Of a stretch of 64,000 nt of DNA, positions 34,383 through 43,502 are shown in pieces. The DNA is taken from positions 1,240,001 to 1,304,000 of the forward strand of contig JAWKIJ010000001.1 of NCBI GenBank assembly GCA_041394325.1, in the 5' to 3' direction. The position numbers were made by a program, and so were the translations under genes. The notes beneath the pieces are model-generated. The model was not told where the DNA came from, ran no database searches, and was given only the letters and a program-made list of their open reading frames with translations. Position 1 is the stretch's first letter. Each line of letters opens with the position of its first letter. This DNA is from JAWKIJ01 sp041394325 (lineage in GTDB: Bacteria > Actinomycetota > Acidimicrobiia > Acidimicrobiales > Microtrichaceae).

Positions 34383-37300
34383 ATGAAGTGGTTGCTCGAC
34401 GCTCAGCGACGCCACCGCAACCAGGGCGGCTTCACCCTGCTCGAACTCCTGGTCGCGTGCGTGGTGATGTCCATGATCGCGGGTGCCGTCGCGTACGCCT
34501 ACGTGGTGACGGTCGGCTCCAGCCGCACCGCGACCCGGTTCCTCGAAGGGATGAACGGTGCCCAGCGCATCGGCTCGGCGTGGACCAAGGACGTGCAGAG
34601 CGTCGACTACGACGGTGTGAGCACCGACGCCCGCAAGGAGATCGACGCCTCCGGCAACGAGGTGGACGCCCCCTACCCGCCGTGCGTCAACCTCGAGTCG
34701 GCCGGCCCCAGCGAGACCACCCTCGTCAGCTTCACCTGGGGTGGCAACCCCTCCTCCCTCGACGCGGCCACCGCCTCCACCACCACGACGACCGTCGCCC
34801 CCACCACCACCGCTGTGCCGGGCACGCTGCGCACCGCCACCTGGGCGGTCCGTGGCACCGGTCAGGACATGCAGATCGTGCGCCACTACTGCGAGAACGG
34901 CGTCAACAAGGGCGACCAGGTCCTCGCCGACCACTTCGCACCCGCGTCGGCGGTCAACGCGTCCGACGTCGTGTCCGACCCCGACGGCTCCGCACCGTTC
35001 GTCTTCTGTCCCAACCACGGCACCGAGGCCAATCCCGTCTCGGACACGTGCACGATCACCGTGAAGCCCCTCGGCTACTCGCTCGAGGTTGCTCGGCGGG
35101 TGCCCAGCAACCTCGGAATCAACAACAACTTCCCGCCGCCACCACCCGAGGTGGTCGGGGTGAGCACCCAGAACATCGCGTTGGGTGTCGTGTGGAACCA
35201 CACGGTGCTGCCGTCGGGAATGCCGCCGGTCACCTCCTACAAGGTGTACGTCTACAACTCGCCGACCGCGTCCATCCCCTACAAGGAGTCCCCCATCCTC
35301 GACGCCAGCACCACCTCCACGGTGGTGAGCGGCCTCATCAACGGTCAGCAGTACTGGGTGCGGACCCAGGCGGCCAACTCGGTGGGATGGGGCGAGAAGT
35401 CTCCGGCCTACGGGGTGGAGGGTCCGGGTGGGGCCACCGGCTACCGGCCCGTGTCGCCCACCCCCGACATCCCCTCGGTCAGCTCGGTCACGGTGAACAA
35501 CCGCAACGCGACCGTCACCTGGTCGCCACCCACGGTCGACCCCGGCGGCAGCCCGGTCACCGGCTACATCCTCTACACCGAGGCCCGTGACGGCTCGGTC
35601 GTCGCGCCGATCAACGTCGCCGGAGCCGCCACCATCACCGCCACGGTCGGCAACCTCACCAACTTCGTGCGCTACCGCTTCCAGGTGTCGGCCGTCAACG
35701 CCGCGGGCGAGGGGCCCAAGTCGGAGTTCTCCGATTGGTATCTCGTCAGCCCGGCCGCGATCTACGTCATCGACAGCGTCGGCGCGCCCACCGGGGTCAC
35801 GCCCTACGACAACACGTCGTGCGGTCTGAGCATCTCGACCCCGTGCCGTCAGATCGACTACGGCATCCAGCGTGCGATCAACACCGGCCGCAAGGCGGTC
35901 CTGGTCGCCGACGGCAGCTACGACTCCTTCGATCTCCGCGGTGACATCGGGGTCTACGGCCACTTCAACAACACCTTCACGCTCGCACCCGCCGACCAAC
36001 CCCTCGACCCGGGTACCGGCCAGCCGCTCACCTTCACCACCGTCAAGTCCAAGAAGCGGACGGTCAACATCTCCGCCATCGGAATCGACGCCCTGGTGGG
36101 GATCGCCGCATCGGGATACGGCAGCGTGTCCGACGTCCGGATCGACCGGTCCCCCGATAGCTCCAACAACGAGGCCGACCGCCTGTCCGCCGGCATCTGG
36201 GCCTGGGGATCGGCGGCCGAGTCGGTGTTCACGAACGTCTCCATGGTGGGGGCCTCGGCTATCAGGCCACCGGCATGATGGTCCAGGAGAACAACGTCGT
36301 CCGGTGCGTCAACTGCACCATCGACAGCGGCACCGCCCGCGGTGCCGGGTCCAGCGCCTATGGGATCCGTGCCAACACCGGCGCGGTGGTGCGCCTCGAC
36401 GGCGGCACGGTGCTCGCCCGACCCGGGGTCGCCGGTCTCGCCGTGGGTGCCGGCCAGTACTACTACGGCACCATCGCGCCGGCGGGTGGCAACGGCAACA
36501 CCGGTGGTGCCAACGGCAACGGCGGCGGATGGGGCTATCCCGGATACGGCTCCGACAACAGCTACAACGGGCCCGGCGCCGGTGCGGGCGGCTCGGGCGG
36601 CTGGGGAGGTAGCGGTGCCACCGGCGGCGGCGACGGCGGCATCGGAGGCCCCGGCCCCGCGGGTCAGGGCCTCGCCACCGGCGGCGGAACCGACTATCCC
36701 TCCTACGTCGTCCGCTCCAATCAGACCGGCCCGTTGTTCGGAGCGCTGTCGGCGAGCACCCGCTTCGGAAACGCCGGCGACGGGCCCGTGGGCTTCGCCG
36801 GCGCCGGTGGCGGCGGCGGTGGCGGCGGCGGTGCTCCGTCGGGTTCGGGCAACATCGGCGGCAACGGCGGTGCCGGTGGCAAGGGTGGGCGTGGCATGTC
36901 GGGCCTGAGGGGCAGTGCCGGCGGTGGGTCGTTCGGCATCTACCTCTACAACGCTCGCCTCGAGGTCAAGAACTGGACCAAGGTCAACACCAGCGTCGGC
37001 GGCAACGGCGGCAATGGCGGCAACGGCGTCACCGTCGGCGAGACGGGCACGCTGGGCTCGGGCTTCACGATGGGAATCGGCAGCGGCAAGCCCGGCGGTG
37101 CCGGCGGCAAGGGCGGCACCGGTGGTGGCGGTCCGGGCGGTGGCGGCGGCCAGGGCGGCCCGAGCTTCGGAGTCGTGTCCATCCAGCCACCCCAGCCCAC
37201 CACCAAGGGCATCAACGTCGACTCGGGCTCGCCCGACGTCGACCCCAACCTGTGGGCGCAGAACTTCCTCGTCGACCCGACCGACGGCGATCCCTACGAC

Positions 37301-37444
37301 GGTCTCGGTAACGTGATCAGCAGCACGGGGGGTACCGGCGGCACCAACCCCCTTGCCGGCAACACGCCGAGCAATCCCGGCAACCCCGGCGACGTCGGAA
37401 AGACCCTCATCCGATGCCTGCCCGACGCGGCCACCCAATGCTGA
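34383..37444 (+). pseudogene. giant modular minor pilin (prepilin + two FnIII + beta-helix + glycine-rich), one-base frameshift
   Basis: The 5' frame runs from the ATG at 34383 to 36278 and the 3' frame from about 36256 to 37444. Joining them across the GGGGG run near 36253 gives about 1,020 residues. Modules: prepilin leader and NQGG|FTLLELLVACVVMSM (residues 15-35); a pilin-like region to about 130; a Thr-rich linker; two fibronectin type III domains (about 257-350 and 366-455). A beta-helix-like domain opens IYVIDSVGAPTG and has SISTPCRQIDYGIQ (about 460-690). A very Gly-rich region follows to about 945, and then a Pro/Asn-rich tail. The Glu+5 is present, so PilD should process it. Likely a pilus-tip adhesin; function is inferred. 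Confidence 0.82.
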
Positions 37445-37471
37445 CGCGCTCCCTGTAGAGAGGCTTGTGCC

Positions 37472-40400
37472 ATGGCTCGACAAGAGTCCCCGAACCATCA
37501 CTCCCGTCGACACGACCAGCGTGGTTCGACCCTGCTGATCGTCCTGGTGATCATGGTCATCATGAGCATCGTCATCGCGGCGGTGATGTCGTTCGCGAAC
37601 GCGTCCAACAAGGGTGTGACGGCATACCGGGAACTGCGCGGTGCGCGTTACGCGGGTGGCGGTGCCATCGACGCGGCGGTCAACTGGGCGAAGCTCCAAC
37701 CCAACGTCGCCCGTGATCCCAACCTCGACGTCAACGATCCCGTGTGTTCGCGTGTCGTCAGCACCGACATCGGCGACCTGAAGGTGAGCTGTGGCGACGA
37801 GCCGGAGGACTCGGGTAAGCCCAAGGATCCCGGCATCAACCCGCCCGAGGATCTGCTGCTCACCGGTATCCGTCAGAACGAGCCCGGCCCCTACAACACC
37901 GACTCCTGCAAGGGTTGGTGGGACATCGTGTGGGGATGGATGAAGCGGGGTGTCGTCAACTCCTCCGACACCGCCCCCGCCGAGTTCGGTGCCTGGTTCA
38001 AGGGCCGTCCGAAGATCCCGGACTTCTTGGACTTCTCCAACGGCGTCCCGCTGTGGACGGGTTGCAACGGCACCCGCCAGCGCTCGCGCACCGCGTTCCA
38101 GGTCGTGGGCAACATGACCGCCGCAGGGGTCATCCAGGTGGACGACGGCCGCATCGTCAGCTCGGCCAACGGTCGCATCGCGGCCACCCAGTGCATTCGC
38201 CTCGCGTGCATCACGCCGATTCCCAACCGCGCCGACGGTACCCCCGGTGGGAGCGACCCGGCCCGCACCAACCCCGCGTCCCCGTGGATGAACGCGTTCG
38301 ACATCAAGGACGAATGGTCGACGCTGCCGTTCGACCCGAGTTCGGGTGCGCTCCGTTCGGGCTACTCGCTACCCGAACGGACGACCGCCTATGCGCTCGA
38401 CGCGTCCGCGCCGGGTTCGTCCACCGTGCCCGCCGGCCTCAGTGCCATCTCGGGCTGTCCCGGTGCGTCAACGACGGTCGTCATGTTGCCGGGTTGGTAT
38501 CGCAGCAACGACCTACTCACCTACTACACGTCGAGCTGTCAGAACCGCAACGTGTGGTTGGCCCCCAACCCCGGACCCGACAACCGCCTCCTCACCGAGG
38601 ACGACATCCCCGGCGCCTACTACCTCGACTTCCGCGGGGGCACGGCGCACAACTGTGGCGCCGACCAGGCCAACATCAAGGCCTCGACGAGCCTGTGGTG
38701 CATCGGCGGCGCAGCCAAGGACGGCGTCGTCTCCGGCTCCAATTCCCGGGTCACCGCCGGCACCCCCGCGGGCTGGGCACCCCTCAGCCCCACCTCGACC
38801 ACCGACCCCAACCGCAACCACGTGAGCCTCTTCTTCGCGGCCACCATCGACAACGACCTGTCGGTGACTTGGTACAACGCGGGCGGCGCCATCTTCCTGG
38901 GTGACGGCAACTACGCCCACTACAAGCCGTGCAGCGTGTTCGGCTGGTTCAACTGCACCTCGACGGACCGCGCGATCCGGATGCGGAACTACTACCCCAA
39001 GACCACGGGCTCGCCCATCGACGATCCCGGCTACCCCAATGGTCGCATCTTCATCAAGGTCTCCTATAGCCAGACCGGTGGTGGTACCAACGCACCGCGG
39101 CTCCAGGTTCGGGCCGTGAGCTCGGAGTCCGGCTCCAAGGACTGCGGCACCTATCAGCTCCCCGCGCACACCGGCACGGCGACCCCCCAGCCCTACACCT
39201 TCACCGACGCACAGGCCAAGCAGGTCGCCGACCGTTGCGGCACACCCGACCTGATCAACGGCCTCGAACTGAAGTTCGTCACCACCGGCAACTTCTGGAA
39301 CTCCGGAACGCCTGAGCTGTACCTCGACGGCGCGACCATCTCCTACGACACGTTCCAGGGCCCCAGCTTCCCCACACCGGTGTCCGGCACGAACCTCGCC
39401 GCGAAGACCGACTGCGACCCGCACAAGCCCGGCGTCCAGCTCATCTTCGGTGGTGAGTCCCACGTTTACGTGGCCGATGGCAGCCTCGAGGTGTGCGGTG
39501 CGACCTTCGACTTCGGGAGCCCCACCCCGCCGGCGGCCCCCACCGGCCTCCAGTCGCTCACCTCTCCCGAGAATCACCTCGTGTTCGGTGCGTATTCGAT
39601 GCCGGCGGTGCCGCCCATCACGATGTCGTCGGTCGTGTCCGACGGAGGCGTCAACATGAGCGTCACCAACCCCGACGGGGCGAAGCGCATCGACGACGCG
39701 GCCAAGAACTCGGCGAACTACGCGACCCTCAACTACGGCGGTACCTCGTGCGCGGTCTGGCCGTGGGACGACCCGTGCCCCTCCGAATCGTGGGGTCAGG
39801 TCAAGCTGGTGTCCAACACCTACGAGCCGCCACCCGGCTACAAGATCAGCAAGATCGCCGCGCGGGTGTCCTACAACCCGAAGAACACCTTCTGCACCTA
39901 TTTCATCGGTTGCATCGGCTTCCTCGCGGCCAAACCGCAGATCACCACCCCGCTCAACTGCACGATCGACCTGGTCAACAACGCGGACCAGGGCAACATC
40001 CAGATCGCGAACAGCACCAACGACCCGAACCTGCTGCTCTACGACGAGACCCGCGGCTCGGGCAACTGCATCCGTCCGGGCGACATCGCCGGTAGTGGTG
40101 CCCCGTTCCGGTTCAGGGCGAAGGCGAAGTGCTTCTGGATCTACGTCGCGAGCATCTGCGGGAACAACCACGACACGCTCGACGGGATCGAACTCGACGT
40201 CACCCTGTTGCCCAGCGACAACACCCAGCCGCGCCTGATCCCGGCCAGCGGTTGCGTGGTCGCCCAGCCCAACTACCGGGCCGGCGAAGGCAGGCCCGAC
40301 TGCGCGTTGATCCGGGCCGACATGACCACCGACTCGGACACGGCGTACATGTCGAACCCGTTCGACCTCCCCCGTGAGGGAACGTGGACCGGTCGCGTCA

Positions 40401-40777
40401 GCGTGCAGGGCACGATCTACGCGCCCTCCGCGCCCATGGAGCTCGACGACACCGACGCGGCGTACACCGTGGCGACGCGGGGCGCGATCCTTCGAACCCT
40501 CCGGATCAGCGGTTGGGCGCAGCGCTTCGGCACCGCGTTGCCCGCGTTCGGCGGAAAGCTCGACAAGACGCCCATCCCGCGCGAGGCGACGTTCACCGCA
40601 TGCCGTCAGAGTGCCGCGCGCCTCGCCGACAACACCAAGGCCGGCAAGTGCGACGCCTCCCAGGACCAGATCCTGACGACGGCGCGATACCGCTTCAACC
40701 TCGACACGGTGTCGTCGATCCCCGACGGCGACCGGTCCCGGGTGCCGAACCTGCTGTGGTGGATCGCCGACGCATAG
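37472..40777 (+). CDS. very large PilX-like pilus protein
   Basis: The 1,101-residue protein opens with a basic leader and RGSTLLIVLVIMVIMSIVIA, a single N-terminal hydrophobic helix in the position of a pilin helix but without Glu at +5. This matches PilX/GspK-like minor components. The remaining 1,050 residues are exported, Cys-rich (about 30 Cys), rich in Asn/Pro/Thr/Tyr and look beta-structured, with repeated aromatic-Gly segments. I recognise no enzyme motif. Length far exceeds normal PilX (about 200), so it may combine a PilX-type anchor with a large adhesive or PilY1-like body. It follows the giant minor pilin by 27 bp and is probably co-transcribed with it. Confidence 0.75.
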   Translation: MARQESPNHHSRRHDQRGSTLLIVLVIMVIMSIVIAAVMSFANASNKGVTAYRELRGARYAGGGAIDAAVNWAKLQPNVARDPNLDVNDPVCSRVVSTDIGDLKVSCGDEPEDSGKPKDPGINPPEDLLLTGIRQNEPGPYNTDSCKGWWDIVWGWMKRGVVNSSDTAPAEFGAWFKGRPKIPDFLDFSNGVPLWTGCNGTRQRSRTAFQVVGNMTAAGVIQVDDGRIVSSANGRIAATQCIRLACITPIPNRADGTPGGSDPARTNPASPWMNAFDIKDEWSTLPFDPSSGALRSGYSLPERTTAYALDASAPGSSTVPAGLSAISGCPGASTTVVMLPGWYRSNDLLTYYTSSCQNRNVWLAPNPGPDNRLLTEDDIPGAYYLDFRGGTAHNCGADQANIKASTSLWCIGGAAKDGVVSGSNSRVTAGTPAGWAPLSPTSTTDPNRNHVSLFFAATIDNDLSVTWYNAGGAIFLGDGNYAHYKPCSVFGWFNCTSTDRAIRMRNYYPKTTGSPIDDPGYPNGRIFIKVSYSQTGGGTNAPRLQVRAVSSESGSKDCGTYQLPAHTGTATPQPYTFTDAQAKQVADRCGTPDLINGLELKFVTTGNFWNSGTPELYLDGATISYDTFQGPSFPTPVSGTNLAAKTDCDPHKPGVQLIFGGESHVYVADGSLEVCGATFDFGSPTPPAAPTGLQSLTSPENHLVFGAYSMPAVPPITMSSVVSDGGVNMSVTNPDGAKRIDDAAKNSANYATLNYGGTSCAVWPWDDPCPSESWGQVKLVSNTYEPPPGYKISKIAARVSYNPKNTFCTYFIGCIGFLAAKPQITTPLNCTIDLVNNADQGNIQIANSTNDPNLLLYDETRGSGNCIRPGDIAGSGAPFRFRAKAKCFWIYVASICGNNHDTLDGIELDVTLLPSDNTQPRLIPASGCVVAQPNYRAGEGRPDCALIRADMTTDSDTAYMSNPFDLPREGTWTGRVSVQGTIYAPSAPMELDDTDAAYTVATRGAILRTLRISGWAQRFGTALPAFGGKLDKTPIPREATFTACRQSAARLADNTKAGKCDASQDQILTTARYRFNLDTVSSIPDGDRSRVPNLLWWIADA

Positions 40778-40866
40778 CGAGCGCCACGACGGGCCGAACG
40801 CGTCGTCGGGAGCACCGCTGATCCGCCCCACCCGCACCGGTCCGGCCCCTCCCGGTCGGTGCTCGG

Positions 40867-42192
40867 TCAGCGGCCGGTACCCGGGCCGCCCACGAGGCTC
40901 CTCAGCGTGCGAACCACGATGCGCACGTCGAAGGCGATGTCCTGGTGGCGAAGGTAGAAGAACTCGTATTGGAGCTTCTCCATCGCGTCGTGGTCGTTGC
41001 CCGCGTAGCCGTACTTGATCTGGGCCCAACCCGTCAGGCCGGGTCGTACGCGGTGGCGGAGGTCGTAGAAGGCCAGCTTGTCGGCGAGTTCGGCCACGTA
41101 GTGGGGTTGTTCGGGGCGCGGTCCCACCAGCGACAGGTCGCCGCGGACGATGTTCCACACCTGGGGGAGTTCGTCCAGGTGGCTCCGTCGCAGCACCGCC
41201 CCGAACCGCGTCACACGCGGATCGTCCTCGGAGGTCCACCGGGCGGCGTCACCCTCCGACATGGTGCGGAACTTCCACACCGTGAACTCCCGACCACCGC
41301 GCCCCACACGTATCTGCCGAAACCACAGGCGTCCTCGGTTGGCGACCGCGTTGCCCACCAAGACCACCGGTATCGCCGACGCCAACACGACCAGGCCCAC
41401 CAGGCCGGCGGCGACGTCCATCAGGCGCTTGACCCTTCCATAGCGGCTGCGATGCAACTCCCCGATGTCGAAGAACAGCGAGGCGCGTTCGAGTTCGCTG
41501 AGGGGCAGCTTGCCGAGCCACTCCTCGTAGAAGCCCGAGAGGCTGCGGATCCGTACACCGCGTTCGTGCAGGACCGCCGCCTGCGCCACGAGCCGGTCCC
41601 CCGCGAGCGAGCGATTGTCGAGGACCAGCACCGATGCGTCGGCCCGGAGGCACAGGTCCACTAGCGGGTGTGTGCCGGGAGTTCCCGCAGCGGGTTTGCC
41701 TTCGAGATGGCCGACGAGCACGGCGGGGCGTTCCGGCGAGTCGTGCAGCGCGTCCGACAGACGCTCGTACTCTGACCGGGTGGTCACCACCACCACCCGG
41801 TCACGCCCCGATCGGACCTCGGTGCCGTGCCGGGCCAGCCGGTTGGCCAACACCTGGATGGGGATCATCGCGAGCACGGTGTCGAACACGACGAAGCGCG
41901 GCAACAACGCGTCGCCCGCGGCGAGTTGTGCGATGGACACGCCGACGGCTGCCATGAGTGCCGCCGCAAACCCGGTGACGGCGGCGTCGCGCGCGTTGCG
42001 GGGTCGTTCGGGAAGCCCCGACGCGTACGCGGCGACCGCGAGCAGCGCCGCGTACACCAGCGCCCACGCGAAACGGCTCGACCCGGTGAGGTCGTAGGGG
42101 GGGACCGCCACGAAGCGGGCGTGCACCTTCGCCAGGACGGCGACCACGGCCGCGCCCGACAGGACGGAGATCAGGCGCGCGAGCCTCAGCAC
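40867..42192 (-). CDS. polyprenyl-phosphate sugar-1-phosphate transferase (exopolysaccharide initiation)
   Basis: The 441-residue protein has four N-terminal membrane helices, a CoA-binding-like middle domain and a fifth helix (VAAGLVGLVVLASAIPVVLV). The bacterial sugar transferase domain follows, with FRQIRVGRGG, WKFRTMSEGDA, RRSHLDELPQVWNIVRGDL and LVGPRPEQP. This WbaP/WcaJ/CpsE-type enzyme attaches the first sugar phosphate to undecaprenyl phosphate at the inner face of the membrane. It may serve the polysaccharide locus at the left end of the window. The GTG start is preceded by TAGCCT at 6 nt. It converges with the pilus operon. Confidence 0.92.
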   Translation of the reverse strand: MLRLARLISVLSGAAVVAVLAKVHARFVAVPPYDLTGSSRFAWALVYAALLAVAAYASGLPERPRNARDAAVTGFAAALMAAVGVSIAQLAAGDALLPRFVVFDTVLAMIPIQVLANRLARHGTEVRSGRDRVVVVTTRSEYERLSDALHDSPERPAVLVGHLEGKPAAGTPGTHPLVDLCLRADASVLVLDNRSLAGDRLVAQAAVLHERGVRIRSLSGFYEEWLGKLPLSELERASLFFDIGELHRSRYGRVKRLMDVAAGLVGLVVLASAIPVVLVGNAVANRGRLWFRQIRVGRGGREFTVWKFRTMSEGDAARWTSEDDPRVTRFGAVLRRSHLDELPQVWNIVRGDLSLVGPRPEQPHYVAELADKLAFYDLRHRVRPGLTGWAQIKYGYAGNDHDAMEKLQYEFFYLRHQDIAFDVRIVVRTLRSLVGGPGTGR

Positions 42193-42198
42193 GCGTCC

Positions 42199-42204
42199 AG
42201 GCTA
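42199..42204 (-). promoter_or_regulatory. -10 hexamer TAGCCT of a probable leaderless promoter (sugar transferase)
   Basis: On the minus strand, TAGCCT lies 6 nt before the GTG at 42192. It sits in the 54-bp gap after icd. Confidence 0.45.
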
Positions 42205-42246
42205 AGGAGGGGTCTCCCGAATGCCGACGCGTCGGTCCGGGCGGCG

Positions 42247-43464
42247 TCAGTCCTGCATCGCGGCGCGGAGGTGGCCGTCGATCGCGGCGAGGAACTCCTG
42301 GGTGGTGAGGTAGGCCTGGTCACGCGACACCAACAACGCGAGGTCCTTGGTCATCTCGCCGCCGTCGACCGTCTCGATGCACACCCGTTCGAGCGTGTGG
42401 GCAAACCCGATCAGCGCCTCGTTGCCGTCGAGCTTGCCCCGATGTGCGAGGGCCCGGGTCCACGCGAAGATCGACGCGATCGGGTTGGTGGAGGTGGGGT
42501 TGCCCTTCTGGTGCTCGCGGAAGTGGCGGGTGACCGTGCCGTGCGCGGCCTCCGCCTCCACCGTGCGGCCGTCGGGGGTCATCAGCACCGAGGTCATCAG
42601 ACCGAGCGACCCGAAGCCCTGGGCGACGATGTCGGACTGCACGTCGCCGTCGTAGTTCTTGCACGCCCACACGTACCCGCCCTCCCACTTCAGGGCGGCG
42701 GCGACCATGTCGTCGATGAGGCGGTGCTCGTAGGTGAGACCGGCCTTGGCGAACTCGTCGGCGAACTCGGTGTCGAACACCTCCTGGAACAGGTCCTTGA
42801 ACCGCCCGTCGTACGCCTTGAGGATCGTGTTCTTCGTCGACAGGTAGACCGGGTAGTCACGTGCCAGGCCGTAGCGGAGCGACGCCGCGCGAAGTCGCGG
42901 ATCGAGTCGTCGAAGTTGTACATGCCCATCGCGACGCCGCCGGCCTCGGGCATCGTCACCACGTCGAACTCCATCGGTGCCGACCCGTCGGTCGGCGTGT
43001 AGGTCATGGTGATGGTGCCGGCGCCCGGGACCTTGAAGTCGGTGGCCCGGTACTGGTCGCCGAACGTGGCGGCCGACGACGATCGGCTTGGTCCACCCCG
43101 GGACCAGGCGCGGGATGTTGGAGCAGATGATCGGCTCCCGGAAGATGACCCCACCCAGGATGTTGCGGATGGTGCCGTTGGGTGAGCGCCACATCTGCTT
43201 GAGGCCGAACTCGGCCACGCGGGCCTCGTCGGGTGTGATGGTGGCGCACTTGACGCCCACTCCGTGACGCTTGATGGCCTCGGCCGCGTCGACGGTCACC
43301 TGGTCGTCGGTGGCGTCACGGTGCTCGATGCCCAGGTCGTAGTAGTCCAGTTCGACGTCGAGGTAGGGGACGATGAGCTGGTCCTTGATGAACTGCCAGA
43401 TGATCCGCGTCATCTCGTCGCCGTCGAGCTCGACGACGGGGTGGTCGACCTTGATCCTGGACAT
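42247..43464 (-). CDS. icd: NADP-type isocitrate dehydrogenase, with two compensating frameshifts
   Basis: The 405-residue reading frame starts MSRIKVDHPVVELDGDEMTR, as in the eukaryote-like (type II) NADP-dependent isocitrate dehydrogenases, which decarboxylate isocitrate to 2-oxoglutarate. Substrate and cofactor segments SPNGTIRNILGG, GYVWACKNYDGDVQSD and EAEAAHGTVTRHF are intact. Between about 43076 and 42890 this frame gives Arg/His-rich nonsense. The neighbouring frame reads the expected FGDQYRATDFKVPGAG and MGMYNFDDSIRDFAR. A base change of one sign near 43076 and its opposite near 42890 restores a normal enzyme. The gene is essential in most lifestyles, so sequencing error is likely. 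Confidence 0.9.
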   Translation of the reverse strand: MSRIKVDHPVVELDGDEMTRIIWQFIKDQLIVPYLDVELDYYDLGIEHRDATDDQVTVDAAEAIKRHGVGVKCATITPDEARVAEFGLKQMWRSPNGTIRNILGGVIFREPIICSNIPRLVPGWTKPIVVGRHVRRPVPGHRLQGPGRRHHHHDLHADRRVGTDGVRRGDDARGRRRRDGHVQLRRLDPRLRAASLRYGLARDYPVYLSTKNTILKAYDGRFKDLFQEVFDTEFADEFAKAGLTYEHRLIDDMVAAALKWEGGYVWACKNYDGDVQSDIVAQGFGSLGLMTSVLMTPDGRTVEAEAAHGTVTRHFREHQKGNPTSTNPIASIFAWTRALAHRGKLDGNEALIGFAHTLERVCIETVDGGEMTKDLALLVSRDQAYLTTQEFLAAIDGHLRAAMQD

Positions 43465-43502
43465 GGGTGCGTCTCCGTTCGCGTTCGTTCCGAGAGGCGA
43501 GA

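Noticed and set aside
36480..37190. GGC/GGT-rich tandem-looking DNA that could be taken for a minisatellite or CRISPR-like array
   Set aside because: The periodicity is codon-level and encodes the Gly-rich protein; there are no identical repeats separated by unique spacers.
38513..41239. A 908-codon open frame on the minus strand across the PilX-like gene
   Set aside because: It is antisense to a well-supported gene, is Arg/Gly/Val-rich without motifs, and runs into the sugar transferase gene. It is a high-GC shadow.
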